Source of the DNA: an uncultured Chlamydiae bacterium | GTDB taxonomy: Bacteria; Chlamydiota; Chlamydiia; Chlamydiales; 2-12-FULL-49-11 | Assembly (NCBI GenBank): GCA_937996705.1 | Contig: CALKUQ010000029.1 | Coordinates: 1 to 10,814, forward strand | Length of the DNA: 10,814 bases | Reading direction: 5' to 3' | Part shown: piece by piece, positions 1 through 6,851 of the stretch | How the letters are laid out: every line of letters begins with the position of its first letter | Position numbering within the stretch: position 1 is the first letter of the stretch | Program-made: the position numbers and the translations under genes | The notes under the pieces: model-generated | What the model saw: the letters and a program-made list of their open reading frames with translations, nothing else | What the model was told of the DNA's origin: nothing | Database searches by the model: none

Positions 1-107
1 CACCAGCACCAGCACCAGCACCAGCACCAGCACCAGCACCAGCACCAGCACCAGCACCAGCTCCTGTTCCTGTTCCTGTTCCTGTTCTTGTTCCTGTTCC
101 TGCTCCT
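1..107 (+). repeat. Hexanucleotide tandem repeat (CACCAG)10 followed by degenerate CCTGTT units
   Basis: Bases 1-60 are ten perfect CACCAG units. Bases 63-107 are imperfect CCTGTT-type hexamers, one with CTT in place of CCT. In the reading frame of the gene these encode ten Pro-Ala pairs and then mainly Pro-Val pairs. All units are six bases long, so gain or loss of units changes protein length without breaking the frame. The window begins inside the array, so its full length is unknown. Confidence 0.95.
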
Positions 108-1100
108 GGATCAACTCCAGATCATGCTCCTGCTGGAGCTGGTACTGGTGCTGGAGGTCCACTTCATGTTGTCGAAGATTCAACACAAACTCAAGAAACT
201 AGTGCGTCTGCGGCTCTCTTAGAATTAGAACGAAAAGACGTTCATGCAGTAGCAGCAACGGTAGCAAAACACTCTCAATTCAATCTCCCGAGTTTCGGTT
301 TTGACGAGTCTACTTGGATACAACCTAAAGACGCAGACCATGCACCATGCAGAAATAGTTGTGGGCTTTTCGGACCCCAATTATTTTTAGCCATGGACGG
401 TCATTTTAAAAGGGGAGGCTCAGAAGACGCAGCAAAACTAGATTTAGAAGACATCATACAACTGGCCTATGCAAGACAACTAAGCATCATAAAAAAAACT
501 GATCCTTTTGGACGTCGTGATCCTGGAATTAACGTGAAATATGGAACACCAAACCAATTAACTATAGATCACGTAAAAGATGCTTTTCAAGGGGTTTTAG
601 AGGATATAGAGACTCGAACAGAACTTTTGAGTGCAGAGACTCAAAACACTGTTTATTTAAGTATTTTAAGGTCTCTTGAAGGAATGACAGAGAATCAAAC
701 TGTTTATGCAGGTGACTCTTTAACAGAGGTTTTAATACCAGCTAAAGAGGTGATGCTTTTGATTCGTAAAGAAACCGGTTTTTATTGTGTGATTCCAAAA
801 AAAAATTCAGATGGAACTACCTCATTTATCGTCGGAGATCCTCATGGAATGGATCATTCGAAAGATGTCCCCTCACTTCAGAGTAAAGCTTATACCCTTG
901 AATTTAGTAAGAAAGAAGACGCTGCTAAGTTTCTTTGTTTTTTACTTCCTTATAAAGCTACGAACCCGGAAGCGAATCAGGCTACAAACCAAGTAGATTT
1001 TGTTATATTTAATCTTGCTCAGTCATTAGGTGTAGCTGAAAGGGAGCAGCTAGCCTCTGAGTCTAAATTTCTTTTAAATGTATTAAGCCATGATCTATAG
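1..1100 (+). CDS. Partial gene, 5' end outside window: Pro-Ala-repeat protein with possible cysteine protease/deubiquitinase domain
   Basis: The frame starting at base 3 is open from the left edge to the TAG at 1098-1100, so at least 365 residues are encoded. The ATG at 393 is internal (residue 131 of the visible part) and has no ribosome binding site. Residues 1-35 are Pro-Ala then Pro-Val dipeptides, followed by a Gly/Ala/Pro linker to about residue 52; this looks like a disordered spacer. From about residue 70 the chain appears globular. I see Cys116 and an N-S-C-G-L-F segment with Cys120 at the start of a likely helix, and about 160 residues later a G-F-Y-C-V-I strand, then F-I-V-G-D-P-H-G with Asp279 and His281. 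Asp-x-His after an N-terminal Cys is the arrangement of ATG4 and UfSP proteases and of the herpesvirus tegument deubiquitinase. The protease assignment is an inference from motif order only; an unrelated fold is possible. A secreted effector role would fit a chlamydial host. Confidence 0.75.
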   Translation, partial: PAPAPAPAPAPAPAPAPAPAPVPVPVPVLVPVPAPGSTPDHAPAGAGTGAGGPLHVVEDSTQTQETSASAALLELERKDVHAVAATVAKHSQFNLPSFGFDESTWIQPKDADHAPCRNSCGLFGPQLFLAMDGHFKRGGSEDAAKLDLEDIIQLAYARQLSIIKKTDPFGRRDPGINVKYGTPNQLTIDHVKDAFQGVLEDIETRTELLSAETQNTVYLSILRSLEGMTENQTVYAGDSLTEVLIPAKEVMLLIRKETGFYCVIPKKNSDGTTSFIVGDPHGMDHSKDVPSLQSKAYTLEFSKKEDAAKFLCFLLPYKATNPEANQATNQVDFVIFNLAQSLGVAEREQLASESKFLLNVLSHDL

Positions 1101-1152
1101 CGCAACTTTCGCTAGTGAATAATTGGGGGGAGATGGTAAATAGATCTAATAT

Positions 1153-1698
1153 ATGGAAGCGATTAGGGAATTTGTGAGTGAGGCGGCGGGGCTTGAGCCG
1201 GGGGATGTGAGTGGGGCGCTGGCTTTAAGGGAGCGGTTTGAGGAGTTTTTAAGAGGGCGGCAGCTGGGTGTGGAGGGCGCTTGCGAGATTCGATATATTT
1301 GGGCATGTATTGGAGCGGCAGAGCGGGGGGAAGGATTGCCTGCCTTTCGTCAAAATTTTCTAGGAGAGGTTGATGAAGCGAATTTAGCTCTGGCCGAGGT
1401 TTTATATGATTTAGGGCGGAAGCTTTATGAGGAAGAGTTTGAAGATTTTAGTCTCTCCCTTCGATCTGATATTTCAACCTTTGATCTGTTAGAGATTAAG
1501 CGTCATGTTGCTCTTTGTGGGGGAGATCTAGATCTCATTAGCCACCCCTCCATTCGGTTAAAAAGTGTTCAAGGGATTTTGGGCTACGCCCATGTTCTTA
1601 GCGGTTACTATACAGGAGAAACACCTTATCCTTCTATGATTGAGGTGCATGGAATTTTCCAGGACCTTGATTTTATTTTGCACTCTGAAGAAAATTGA
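1153..1698 (+). CDS. Hypothetical helical protein, 181 residues
   Basis: I do not recognise a family. The protein is predicted soluble and mostly helical, with no signal peptide or membrane segment. Residues 65-102 (F-R-Q-N-F through S-L-S-L-R) align without gaps, weakly, to a unit that occurs twice in the next gene: Phe at units 1 and 5, Leu at 14 and 20, Lys-Leu at 26-27. The two genes may therefore share a repeat. The start is uncertain. A GGGGGGAGA tract at 1125-1133 is the only purine-rich element and lies about 19 bases from the ATG, longer than usual. The first 130 coding bases are extremely G-rich (about 63 G and 15 C by eye), unlike the A+T-rich second half. The gene lies 52 bases after the preceding one and 33 bases before the next, so co-transcription is plausible. 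Coding status is likely but rests on frame openness and context. Confidence 0.65.
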   Translation: MEAIREFVSEAAGLEPGDVSGALALRERFEEFLRGRQLGVEGACEIRYIWACIGAAERGEGLPAFRQNFLGEVDEANLALAEVLYDLGRKLYEEEFEDFSLSLRSDISTFDLLEIKRHVALCGGDLDLISHPSIRLKSVQGILGYAHVLSGYYTGETPYPSMIEVHGIFQDLDFILHSEEN

Positions 1699-1731
1699 CA
1701 ATAAATACAGAAAAGTTCCTCTAATAGGGTA

Positions 1732-2937
1732 ATGGAACCTATAGATAGACCTCCTCGTGGGGGAAGCCCTGGAGAGACCCCATTTCTAGAACCAAGCGAG
1801 AAGACGGGCAAACTCCCTCTCCATCTTGAAGAGAGTGCGAGCAAAACAGATGCTATTATAACTAAAATACTAAAGCCCCCAACCTCTGACACTAATGTGA
1901 CTCTGAAAGTGGAGAGAGAGTTTGAAGAATCGGCGGTTTTAGAACTTTCGCGAGAAGCTCTTAAAAGCTTTGATGATCGTCTTGTTAGCCAAACTCCTCT
2001 ACCTGAAGATGAGGAGTTTGAATTAAAGGGAGATTTCATAAAACTGTTTCGGGAGAGCAAATTTCCTTTAGACAGGAGGGTATCTGCCCATCTTGAAGAG
2101 ATCGCAACAAAGCTTCACCTTCCAAAACTTGCAACAGAAATTAGAATTCAAAGATTTGAAAACTTAGTTATGAATGAATTAAAAGATCATCCCGAGAGTT
2201 CTCTATCAGGTTTTTTAAATCTTCTGAAGGGTTTAAGCTTTCAGGATCTCCTCGATTTTTCACTCCCCCTTCTTACGATTATCAGCAAATTACCGCGAAA
2301 CAAGGAGCTATCGCTTTTAACACATTTATTGATTACTGAAAGGGCTGTAGACTCATTAGGTGATGATGAAATTGCAAAACAATTTCTGTTTAAATATTGC
2401 CCAGCGATCACAGCCAGCAATCTCTCAGACCTTGAAATGGTGAGATCTCAATTTATTGATTTTTTTCGTTTCGGTAGATTTACCCCCTCTTTAAAGTTTG
2501 CATTTCAATTAAAAAAGATGGCAGACAAGCTCGATTTACCAGAAATTGCATACGAGATCCGATCTCAAATTCACGCTTTTCTCAAAGAATCGTCTGAAAT
2601 AAAAATTGCTGCCCCTGAAGCTTTGGAAGATTTTGCGGAGCTGGCAAAAGCTAAAATGTACGAAGATGAATTACTGGCAGAGGCTATGTATTTTGAAAAA
2701 AATATCCCTCCATCGTCTGGAGAGAACACCCTTTCTTTCTATTTGTTTGCAGATTTAGCAATTCATTTTTCTACAAATCTGCTGACAACCAAAAACACTT
2801 CGATTAAAAGCAAAATGGTAGAAACTCTAAAAAAGCTAAAAGAGAAGACACCCGAGGATGACTATTTCCTCAAAATAAGAGGGAATATTGACCTAAAAAT
2901 CCGACAATTAGAAAAATCCATTTCTAGCGCAGGCTAA
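1732..2937 (+). CDS. Hypothetical alpha-helical protein with an internal duplication, 401 residues
   Basis: No family is recognised. Residues 1-60 are rich in Pro, Ser, Thr and charged residues and probably disordered. From about residue 95 on the chain is Leu-rich and helical, suggestive of an alpha-solenoid. It contains a duplication: residues 102-145 (starting F-I-K-L-F-R) align without gaps to 241-284 (starting F-I-D-F-F-R), with about 16 identities in 44 positions, including the shared L-x-L-P and A-x-E-I-R. The period is 139 residues. There is no signal peptide and no transmembrane segment. The start ATG at 1732 has only a weak AGGG (1726-1729) directly upstream. The 3' end overlaps the end of convergent folC by 30 bases, and no terminator is visible between them. 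A scaffold or effector role is possible but not shown. Confidence 0.8.
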   Translation: MEPIDRPPRGGSPGETPFLEPSEKTGKLPLHLEESASKTDAIITKILKPPTSDTNVTLKVEREFEESAVLELSREALKSFDDRLVSQTPLPEDEEFELKGDFIKLFRESKFPLDRRVSAHLEEIATKLHLPKLATEIRIQRFENLVMNELKDHPESSLSGFLNLLKGLSFQDLLDFSLPLLTIISKLPRNKELSLLTHLLITERAVDSLGDDEIAKQFLFKYCPAITASNLSDLEMVRSQFIDFFRFGRFTPSLKFAFQLKKMADKLDLPEIAYEIRSQIHAFLKESSEIKIAAPEALEDFAELAKAKMYEDELLAEAMYFEKNIPPSSGENTLSFYLFADLAIHFSTNLLTTKNTSIKSKMVETLKKLKEKTPEDDYFLKIRGNIDLKIRQLEKSISSAG

Positions 2938-3999
2938 AGACTCTCTAATCTGTTTTCTAGCCTCACCCATGATATAGGCACTCCCCGTTACCACAAGGAG
3001 AAAATTTCCCTCTTTTGCTGTTTCTAAAAAATCACTTAGGTCAGAAAGCTCTATTTCAAGCAGCCGAGCCAACTCTTCCCTTCTCATAATTCTGGAGTTG
3101 TCGACATCGAAAGGGAAAATGTTCTCTGCCCTCTGTTTTAGAAACTCTATTGCAAAATCAACGCACTTATCGGCGCTCATCCCAAAGAGGACAAAAATCC
3201 CCCTTTGAGGATAGAAGAGCTCTATTCTTTCAAACAGTTTTTTTAATCCATCTTCGTTGTGAGCAATATCGAAAAGGACTTCAAGCCCCTTTATCTCGGT
3301 TTTCTCAAACCTGCAAGGGGGAAGGGCGGAAAAATCAAGCCCTTTGTCATCAGGGAAAAGGAGTTCTATCGCTTTACTTGCAATTGCTCTGTTTTCCTCC
3401 ATCCAATCATTTTCTGGCGGCAAGATAAAAACGGGGGCATTTTCCACGGCCCCTTTTTGCAAAATCGATTCAAGGGCTGCTCGATGGCCCAGAACTACTG
3501 GCGTTTCACGCTTAATGATTCCCGCTTTATTTCTCCCTATCTCTTCAAGGGTGTTGCCAAGCACATTCATATGATCGTAACTAATAGATGTTATTACAGA
3601 CAAAACCGGTCGGATCACGTTTGTCGGGTCAAAAATCCCTCCAAGCCCTGTCTCAATCACAGCAAAATCGACATTTTTATCCTGAAAATAGAGAAATCCG
3701 AGCATTGTGAGAGCTTCAAAAAAAGTGATCTCTTTGGAGACCTCTAAAATTTTATTAAGGAAAAAAGAGGCCTCTTCATTAGAAATCATCTCCTCGTCGA
3801 TTTTGATTCTTTCGTGAAAGGTGTCGATATGGGGTGAGGTGTAGAGACCTGTTTTATATCCAAGTTGGGAAAGGGCCGAGGCAATTTTTGTGGTAACGGA
3901 GCCCTTTCCATTAGTGCCGGCTACGTGAATGGTTTTATAACTCTTGTGGGGGAAATTAAAAGCTGAATCTAACTCGAGCATTTTGCGCAAATCAGCCAT
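2908..3999 (-). CDS. folC: Folylpolyglutamate synthase/dihydrofolate synthase family (FolC), short form
   Basis: FolC, a cytoplasmic Mur-ligase-family enzyme, uses ATP to join glutamate to dihydropteroate and/or to folates. The P-loop V-A-G-T-N-G-K-G-S is at residues 26-34. Other family blocks are Y-T-S-P-H (53-57), E-T-G-L-G-G-I-F-D-P-T-N (116-127), I-S-Y-D-H-M-N-V-L-G (139-148), K-A-G-I-I-K (158-163), a D-I-A-H-N block (244-248; usually D-G-A-H-N) and V-T-G-S near the C-terminus. At 363 residues it is about 50-60 shorter than typical members. The N-terminal segment before the P-loop is shortened, and the usual L-P-G-x-H-Q segment before the first domain's closing helices appears missing. 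An in-frame TGA four codons upstream fixes the start at 3999, which overlaps the PHP gene by 8 bases. The family call is secure; whether both activities are kept is open. Confidence 0.95.
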   Translation of the reverse strand: MADLRKMLELDSAFNFPHKSYKTIHVAGTNGKGSVTTKIASALSQLGYKTGLYTSPHIDTFHERIKIDEEMISNEEASFFLNKILEVSKEITFFEALTMLGFLYFQDKNVDFAVIETGLGGIFDPTNVIRPVLSVITSISYDHMNVLGNTLEEIGRNKAGIIKRETPVVLGHRAALESILQKGAVENAPVFILPPENDWMEENRAIASKAIELLFPDDKGLDFSALPPCRFEKTEIKGLEVLFDIAHNEDGLKKLFERIELFYPQRGIFVLFGMSADKCVDFAIEFLKQRAENIFPFDVDNSRIMRREELARLLEIELSDLSDFLETAKEGNFLLVVTGSAYIMGEARKQIRESLACARNGFF

Positions 4000-4810
4000 T
4001 CTTAAGTCTCACTAAATTTTCCTCTGTCGTGTAGGCAGAGCCTAAATTACTATACGACTTACCCTCTCCGTGAAAGTCGGATCCCCCTGTCTGTGTAAGC
4101 TTTGGATACCTAACTACAATCCCTGAGATCTCCGCATTTTGCCTTGCTGAAAAATTGGCATAAAAAGTCTCCACGCCATCAAAAGGAAATTCAAGAAGTT
4201 TTTTTATCAACGATCTCTTTTTTAAAAGGATGGGATGCGCTAAAACAGCCTTACCGCCAGCTTGATGGATCATTGCAATTGTCTCTTCTAATGAGACCCT
4301 ATTTCCGGGAGCAAAGCAAGGTTTTCCATCACCAATATAATTTCTGAACGCATCTTGAAAGGAATCGACATACCCTTTTTTAATTAAAGCGGCAGCAATA
4401 TGAGGCCTTCCGACAACCCCCGTAGAAGAGCGAAGATCGTCATATGAGATCTCCATCCCCTTATTTTTCAAAAGTGCCAAAATTTCTAAATTTCGCTCCT
4501 TTCTCCGCTCTTTATGCTTTTCACAAAATTCCATAAGAACTTGGTTTTTAATATCAAGAAAGTAAGCTAGGACATGAATCCCTGTCTCTTGAAAGACTGA
4601 GGAAAACTCGGCTCCACAAACAAGCTCAATATTTTTTTCTGCGGCATAAGAAAAAAGCTCTGCTGTGTAGGCCCCTATAGTATCGTGGTCTGTGATCGAA
4701 ATTCCGGTTAACTCAAGGAGCTTTGCTAAATCTATCAACTCTTTTGGCTCCAGCGATCCGTCTGAAACGGTCGAGTGACAATGCAAATCGTATCTCTTAA
4801 TTGTCGTCAT
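3992..4810 (-). CDS. PHP-domain phosphoesterase of the RNase AM / YciV (TrpH) type
   Basis: This 272-residue protein is a metal-dependent PHP hydrolase. The metal-binding motifs are all present: D-L-H-C-H (His10, His12) with D17, D41-H42-D43, G-A-E (Glu68), His79 in G-I-H-V-L, R-P-H (His137), A-H-P (His192) and G-G-S-D-F-H-G (Asp245, His247). Length and motif order match the YciV/RNase AM family, whose members degrade 5' ends of RNA fragments and/or dephosphorylate nucleoside 3',5'-bisphosphates; the exact substrate here is inferred, not shown. It overlaps murB upstream by 14 bases and folC downstream by 8 bases, so it is translated as part of the nusB operon. The residues after G-G-S-D-F-H are short compared with some members, but no key residue is missing. 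Confidence 0.9.
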   Translation of the reverse strand: MTTIKRYDLHCHSTVSDGSLEPKELIDLAKLLELTGISITDHDTIGAYTAELFSYAAEKNIELVCGAEFSSVFQETGIHVLAYFLDIKNQVLMEFCEKHKERRKERNLEILALLKNKGMEISYDDLRSSTGVVGRPHIAAALIKKGYVDSFQDAFRNYIGDGKPCFAPGNRVSLEETIAMIHQAGGKAVLAHPILLKKRSLIKKLLEFPFDGVETFYANFSARQNAEISGIVVRYPKLTQTGGSDFHGEGKSYSNLGSAYTTEENLVRLKNG

Positions 4811-5660
4811 AGGGGATCCATCTCACTTCTGGTTCAAGGTGAATGTTTGTAGAAAGTTTTACTTTCATTTGTACATATCGAATCAATTCAAGGATATCGC
4901 TTGCGCTTGCTTGCTTTTGATTTACAATAAAATTGGCATGCTCTTCAGAGACCTTAGCGCCCCCCTGCTCTAACCCCTTAAGATTAAGAGAATCTATAAT
5001 TCTTCCTGCTGAGTCCCCTTCTGGATTCCGAAATACACATCCGCAAGATTTTGATTTATAAGGCTGGGTCCCCATTCGGTAGGCAAGAAGTTTTTCCTGC
5101 TTTTCTTTCGCATCAGAACCCCTGCTTAATCGAAATGTGGCAGATACAATGACCCCCTTCATCGATTGAAAGGGAGAGCTCCTATAAGAAAAATTCTTTG
5201 GCTCGATCGTTTCTACCCTCCCCTCCTCATGAAGAAATTCGACTTCAATCAGCGAGTCCTTTGTCTCAGCTCCTCCGGCACCAGCATTCATCCAAACTGC
5301 CCCACCCACAGAGCCAGGAATGCCCGATGCAAATTCTAACCCTGTATACCCCTTTCGAGAGGCTTGAATCCCTAGCAGCGAGAAACTGTATCCACCACCA
5401 GCAATCACCTTATTATCCTGCCAATCAATCTCTTGGATTCGATTTACAACCACTAAACCATTAAAGCCTTTGTCATCAAAAAGGCAATTGGAACCTTTAC
5501 CAATAACTAGGTATCTTTTTTGATTTAGATAACAATCGGAGACAACCTCTTTGAGCTCATCTTTGGTATGGACAATAACGAACTCTTTTGCGGGGCCCCC
5601 GATCCCATAGGTGCAATAATCCTTGAGGGGAATCCTATACTGATAGAGGGTGGTTTTCAC
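4797..5660 (-). CDS. murB: UDP-N-acetylenolpyruvoylglucosamine reductase (MurB)
   Basis: MurB is a cytoplasmic FAD enzyme that uses NADPH to reduce UDP-GlcNAc-enolpyruvate to UDP-MurNAc, the second committed step to peptidoglycan precursor. The FAD-binding region shows T-Y-G-I-G-G-P-A (17-24), G-K-G-S-N-C-L (54-60) and G-L-E-F-A-S-G-I-P-G-S-V-G-G (107-120). The catalytic half shows Y-R-S-S-P-F (159-164, Arg160), S-C-G-C-V-F-R-N-P (205-213), A-G-R-I-I-D, and E-P-E-V-R-W near the end (Glu278). Length, 287 residues, and the compact shape match type II MurB. The position normally held by the proton-donating Ser (G-S-V-F) is Cys208. The start is a GTG at 5658-5660, supported by a good Shine-Dalgarno site six bases upstream, and lies inside the end of nusB. 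Confidence 0.97.
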   Translation of the reverse strand: MKTTLYQYRIPLKDYCTYGIGGPAKEFVIVHTKDELKEVVSDCYLNQKRYLVIGKGSNCLFDDKGFNGLVVVNRIQEIDWQDNKVIAGGGYSFSLLGIQASRKGYTGLEFASGIPGSVGGAVWMNAGAGGAETKDSLIEVEFLHEEGRVETIEPKNFSYRSSPFQSMKGVIVSATFRLSRGSDAKEKQEKLLAYRMGTQPYKSKSCGCVFRNPEGDSAGRIIDSLNLKGLEQGGAKVSEEHANFIVNQKQASASDILELIRYVQMKVKLSTNIHLEPEVRWIPYDDN

Positions 5661-6057
5661 TCTGATTCACCTCATCAATAATCGCATGGACATAAGAAAC
5701 TGCTTCTGGTGAGGAGAATTTTTTTGACAGGCGAATTGCCTCATCTATCACGATATTAGGGAGCTCTTTTTCAATCATCATTTCAAAAATCGCAATTCTC
5801 AAAATATTTTTATCTGTCAAAGAGATCCTTTCCAAAGAATAATCCAGAGAGGCCCTCGTCAATTTCTTATCAATCTCTTCCACATGTTCAATGATGTTGT
5901 CTAATTTTTCAATCATTCCCAATATATTTTTTTTGGAAACCTCAAGCGACTCCATCATCAAATCGACAGGATCCTCGACAGGCAGGCCCTTTGAGACCTC
6001 CCATGAGAATAAAAGCTGTAATAGAATTTCTCTTTGTTTTCTTTTCGGTAGCTGCAT
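5635..6057 (-). CDS. nusB: Transcription antitermination factor NusB
   Basis: NusB binds boxA RNA with S10/NusE and supports antitermination of rRNA operons. The protein (140 residues from this start) has the family length and shape: R-K-Q-R-E-I-L-L-Q-L-L-F-S-W-E at the N-terminus, S-L-E-R-I-S-L-T-D-K-N-I-L-R-I-A-I-F-E-M in the middle, then a P-N-I-V-I-D-E-A-I-R-L-S-K-K-F-S block and a short C-terminal helix. ATG at 6055-6057 is taken as start; an in-frame TTG two codons upstream (6061-6063) is the alternative, and neither has a clear Shine-Dalgarno site. A TATACT hexamer lies 9 bases upstream of the ATG, so the transcript may have almost no leader. It is the first gene of the operon and overlaps murB by 26 bases. 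Confidence 0.93.
   Translation of the reverse strand: MQLPKRKQREILLQLLFSWEVSKGLPVEDPVDLMMESLEVSKKNILGMIEKLDNIIEHVEEIDKKLTRASLDYSLERISLTDKNILRIAIFEMMIEKELPNIVIDEAIRLSKKFSSPEAVSYVHAIIDEVNQSENHPLSV
5667..5673 (-). promoter_or_regulatory. Ribosome binding site GAGGTGA for murB
   Basis: On the minus strand GAGGTGA is followed by six bases and then GTG at 5660. This decides the murB start as GTG and places the site within the nusB coding sequence, consistent with translational coupling. Confidence 0.75.
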
Positions 6058-6065
6058 AGCCAATT

Positions 6066-6071
6066 AGTATA
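6066..6071 (-). promoter_or_regulatory. Candidate -10 box TATACT for the nusB operon
   Basis: TATACT reads towards nusB, one mismatch from the consensus TATAAT. No good -35 hexamer is seen at 16-18 bases upstream. A start about 6-7 bases downstream would fall within a few bases of the nusB start codon. Confidence 0.4.
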
Positions 6072-6140
6072 CCAAATCGCCACACAAAAAGCTACCCCAG
6101 GAAAAAATAAATTCTAGCCACATTTTGACCCTCAACAACA

Positions 6141-6191
6141 TATAAAATATTTTAAATATCATATATAATTAAAGGAACCAATAAAAAGGAG
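6141..6191 (+). promoter_or_regulatory. Promoter and ribosome binding site of the 211-residue gene
   Basis: A perfect TATAAT lies at 6164-6169, with a poor -35 match (TATAAA, 6141-6146) 17 bases upstream; an alternative is TTGACC (6125-6130), 17 bases, TATTTT (6148-6153). The spacer is very A+T-rich. AAGGAG at 6186-6191 lies eight bases before the ATG and is the best Shine-Dalgarno site among the complete genes of the window, suggesting strong expression. Confidence 0.6.
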
Positions 6192-6199
6192 AAATATCT

Positions 6200-6835
6200 A
6201 TGTCAACACCACCAACAATACAAACTTTAATTGATGATTTTAAAAGCGCTTCTTTGCTTATCTATACTGCGTTAACTTCATTAGATTCGTCTACAAGCAA
6301 CCAAGCTTATGCAGCTATTTCTGCTCTAAAAAGCACCAACGCAAGTCTTATGAACTCTTATCCAGCACAAGATGCATCAGCTTATCAAAAAATTTTTCAA
6401 AACATTCTTAACACCTATGAATATTTACTCTTTGTAGTATGCATAGATTTTTCTGGAATTGATTTTAGAAAGTCCTCAATTTCTGTAAAACCTTACACCA
6501 CTGGAAATGCTATGGCCGACTTAGGCGTAGCAAGTTACTACCTTAACATGGCTCTTAGTGGGGATGTAGCGAATAATATGAACGGCATTTACAATGCTAG
6601 CTTTACTTACCTAAACAAAACAAACACTTTATCACAAACTGCTTATAACAGCTGCCTATTTGCTCTTGAATCTTTATCTAGTTTAGAAGGAGCTATAGCT
6701 ATATCTGCCCCTACCCCCCCTTTACAATCTTTGGGCAGTTCTCTTGCTGTATCTATTGCAACTAATTTGAGTAACGCATTTCTTACCCTTGCAAACCAAG
6801 CAAATACAACAACTCCATTGAAAGGCAAAAAATAA
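6200..6835 (+). CDS. Hypothetical Ser/Thr/Ala/Asn-rich protein, 211 residues
   Basis: No family is recognised. The protein begins after a strong Shine-Dalgarno site and ends just before a clear terminator, so it is a well-delimited single-gene unit. Its composition is unusual: rich in Ser, Thr, Ala, Asn and Leu, with few charged residues. Residues 1-85 and 105-165 look helical; a Pro-rich break (A-P-T-P-P) at 170-174 precedes a final hydrophobic helix, residues 178-200, and a basic tail K-G-K-K. There is no typical N-terminal signal peptide; the stretch near 75-83 (Y-L-L-F-V-V-C-I) is hydrophobic but short. Such low-charge composition and a well-defined own promoter are compatible with a secreted or surface protein, but nothing proves it. 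It sits beside the transposase unit. Confidence 0.85.
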   Translation: MSTPPTIQTLIDDFKSASLLIYTALTSLDSSTSNQAYAAISALKSTNASLMNSYPAQDASAYQKIFQNILNTYEYLLFVVCIDFSGIDFRKSSISVKPYTTGNAMADLGVASYYLNMALSGDVANNMNGIYNASFTYLNKTNTLSQTAYNSCLFALESLSSLEGAIAISAPTPPLQSLGSSLAVSIATNLSNAFLTLANQANTTTPLKGKK

Positions 6836-6851
6836 GCAATTCCATGCGTAA

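Larger units (their letters stand above)
2908..6057 (-). other. Four-gene operon nusB-murB-PHP-folC
   Basis: Four minus-strand genes read in this order with every junction overlapping: nusB/murB by 26 bases, murB/PHP by 14, PHP/folC by 8. No terminator or promoter-sized gap interrupts them, so translational coupling and a single transcript starting upstream of nusB are likely. The operon ends inside the convergent neighbour, with a 30-base overlap. Confidence 0.8.

Noticed and set aside
393..1100. A complete 235-residue gene starting at ATG 393
   Set aside because: The same frame is open without stop to base 3, has plausible protein sequence upstream, and no ribosome binding site precedes 393.
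1695..1727. TTGACA ... TAATAG promoter before the 401-residue gene
   Set aside because: The spacer is 21 bases and the -10-like hexamer ends four bases from the ATG; transcription would start inside the gene.
1626..2060. Minus-strand 144-residue frame
   Set aside because: It lies opposite the end of one plus-strand gene and the start of the next, with Ser/Arg-rich low-quality protein; an antisense shadow.
3259..3747. Plus-strand 162-residue frame opposite folC
   Set aside because: The minus-strand frame encodes clear FolC motifs over the same bases.
4000..4012. Shared TAGTGAGACTT leader before folC and before the 424-residue gene as a regulatory site
   Set aside because: Both copies sit at Shine-Dalgarno position; similarity of about eleven bases is best explained by ribosome binding constraints or chance.
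6126..6134. TGACCCTCA upstream of the 211-residue gene, matching part of the transposon repeat
   Set aside because: Only nine bases match and the flanks do not align without shifts; it may be chance and overlaps a possible -35 box.
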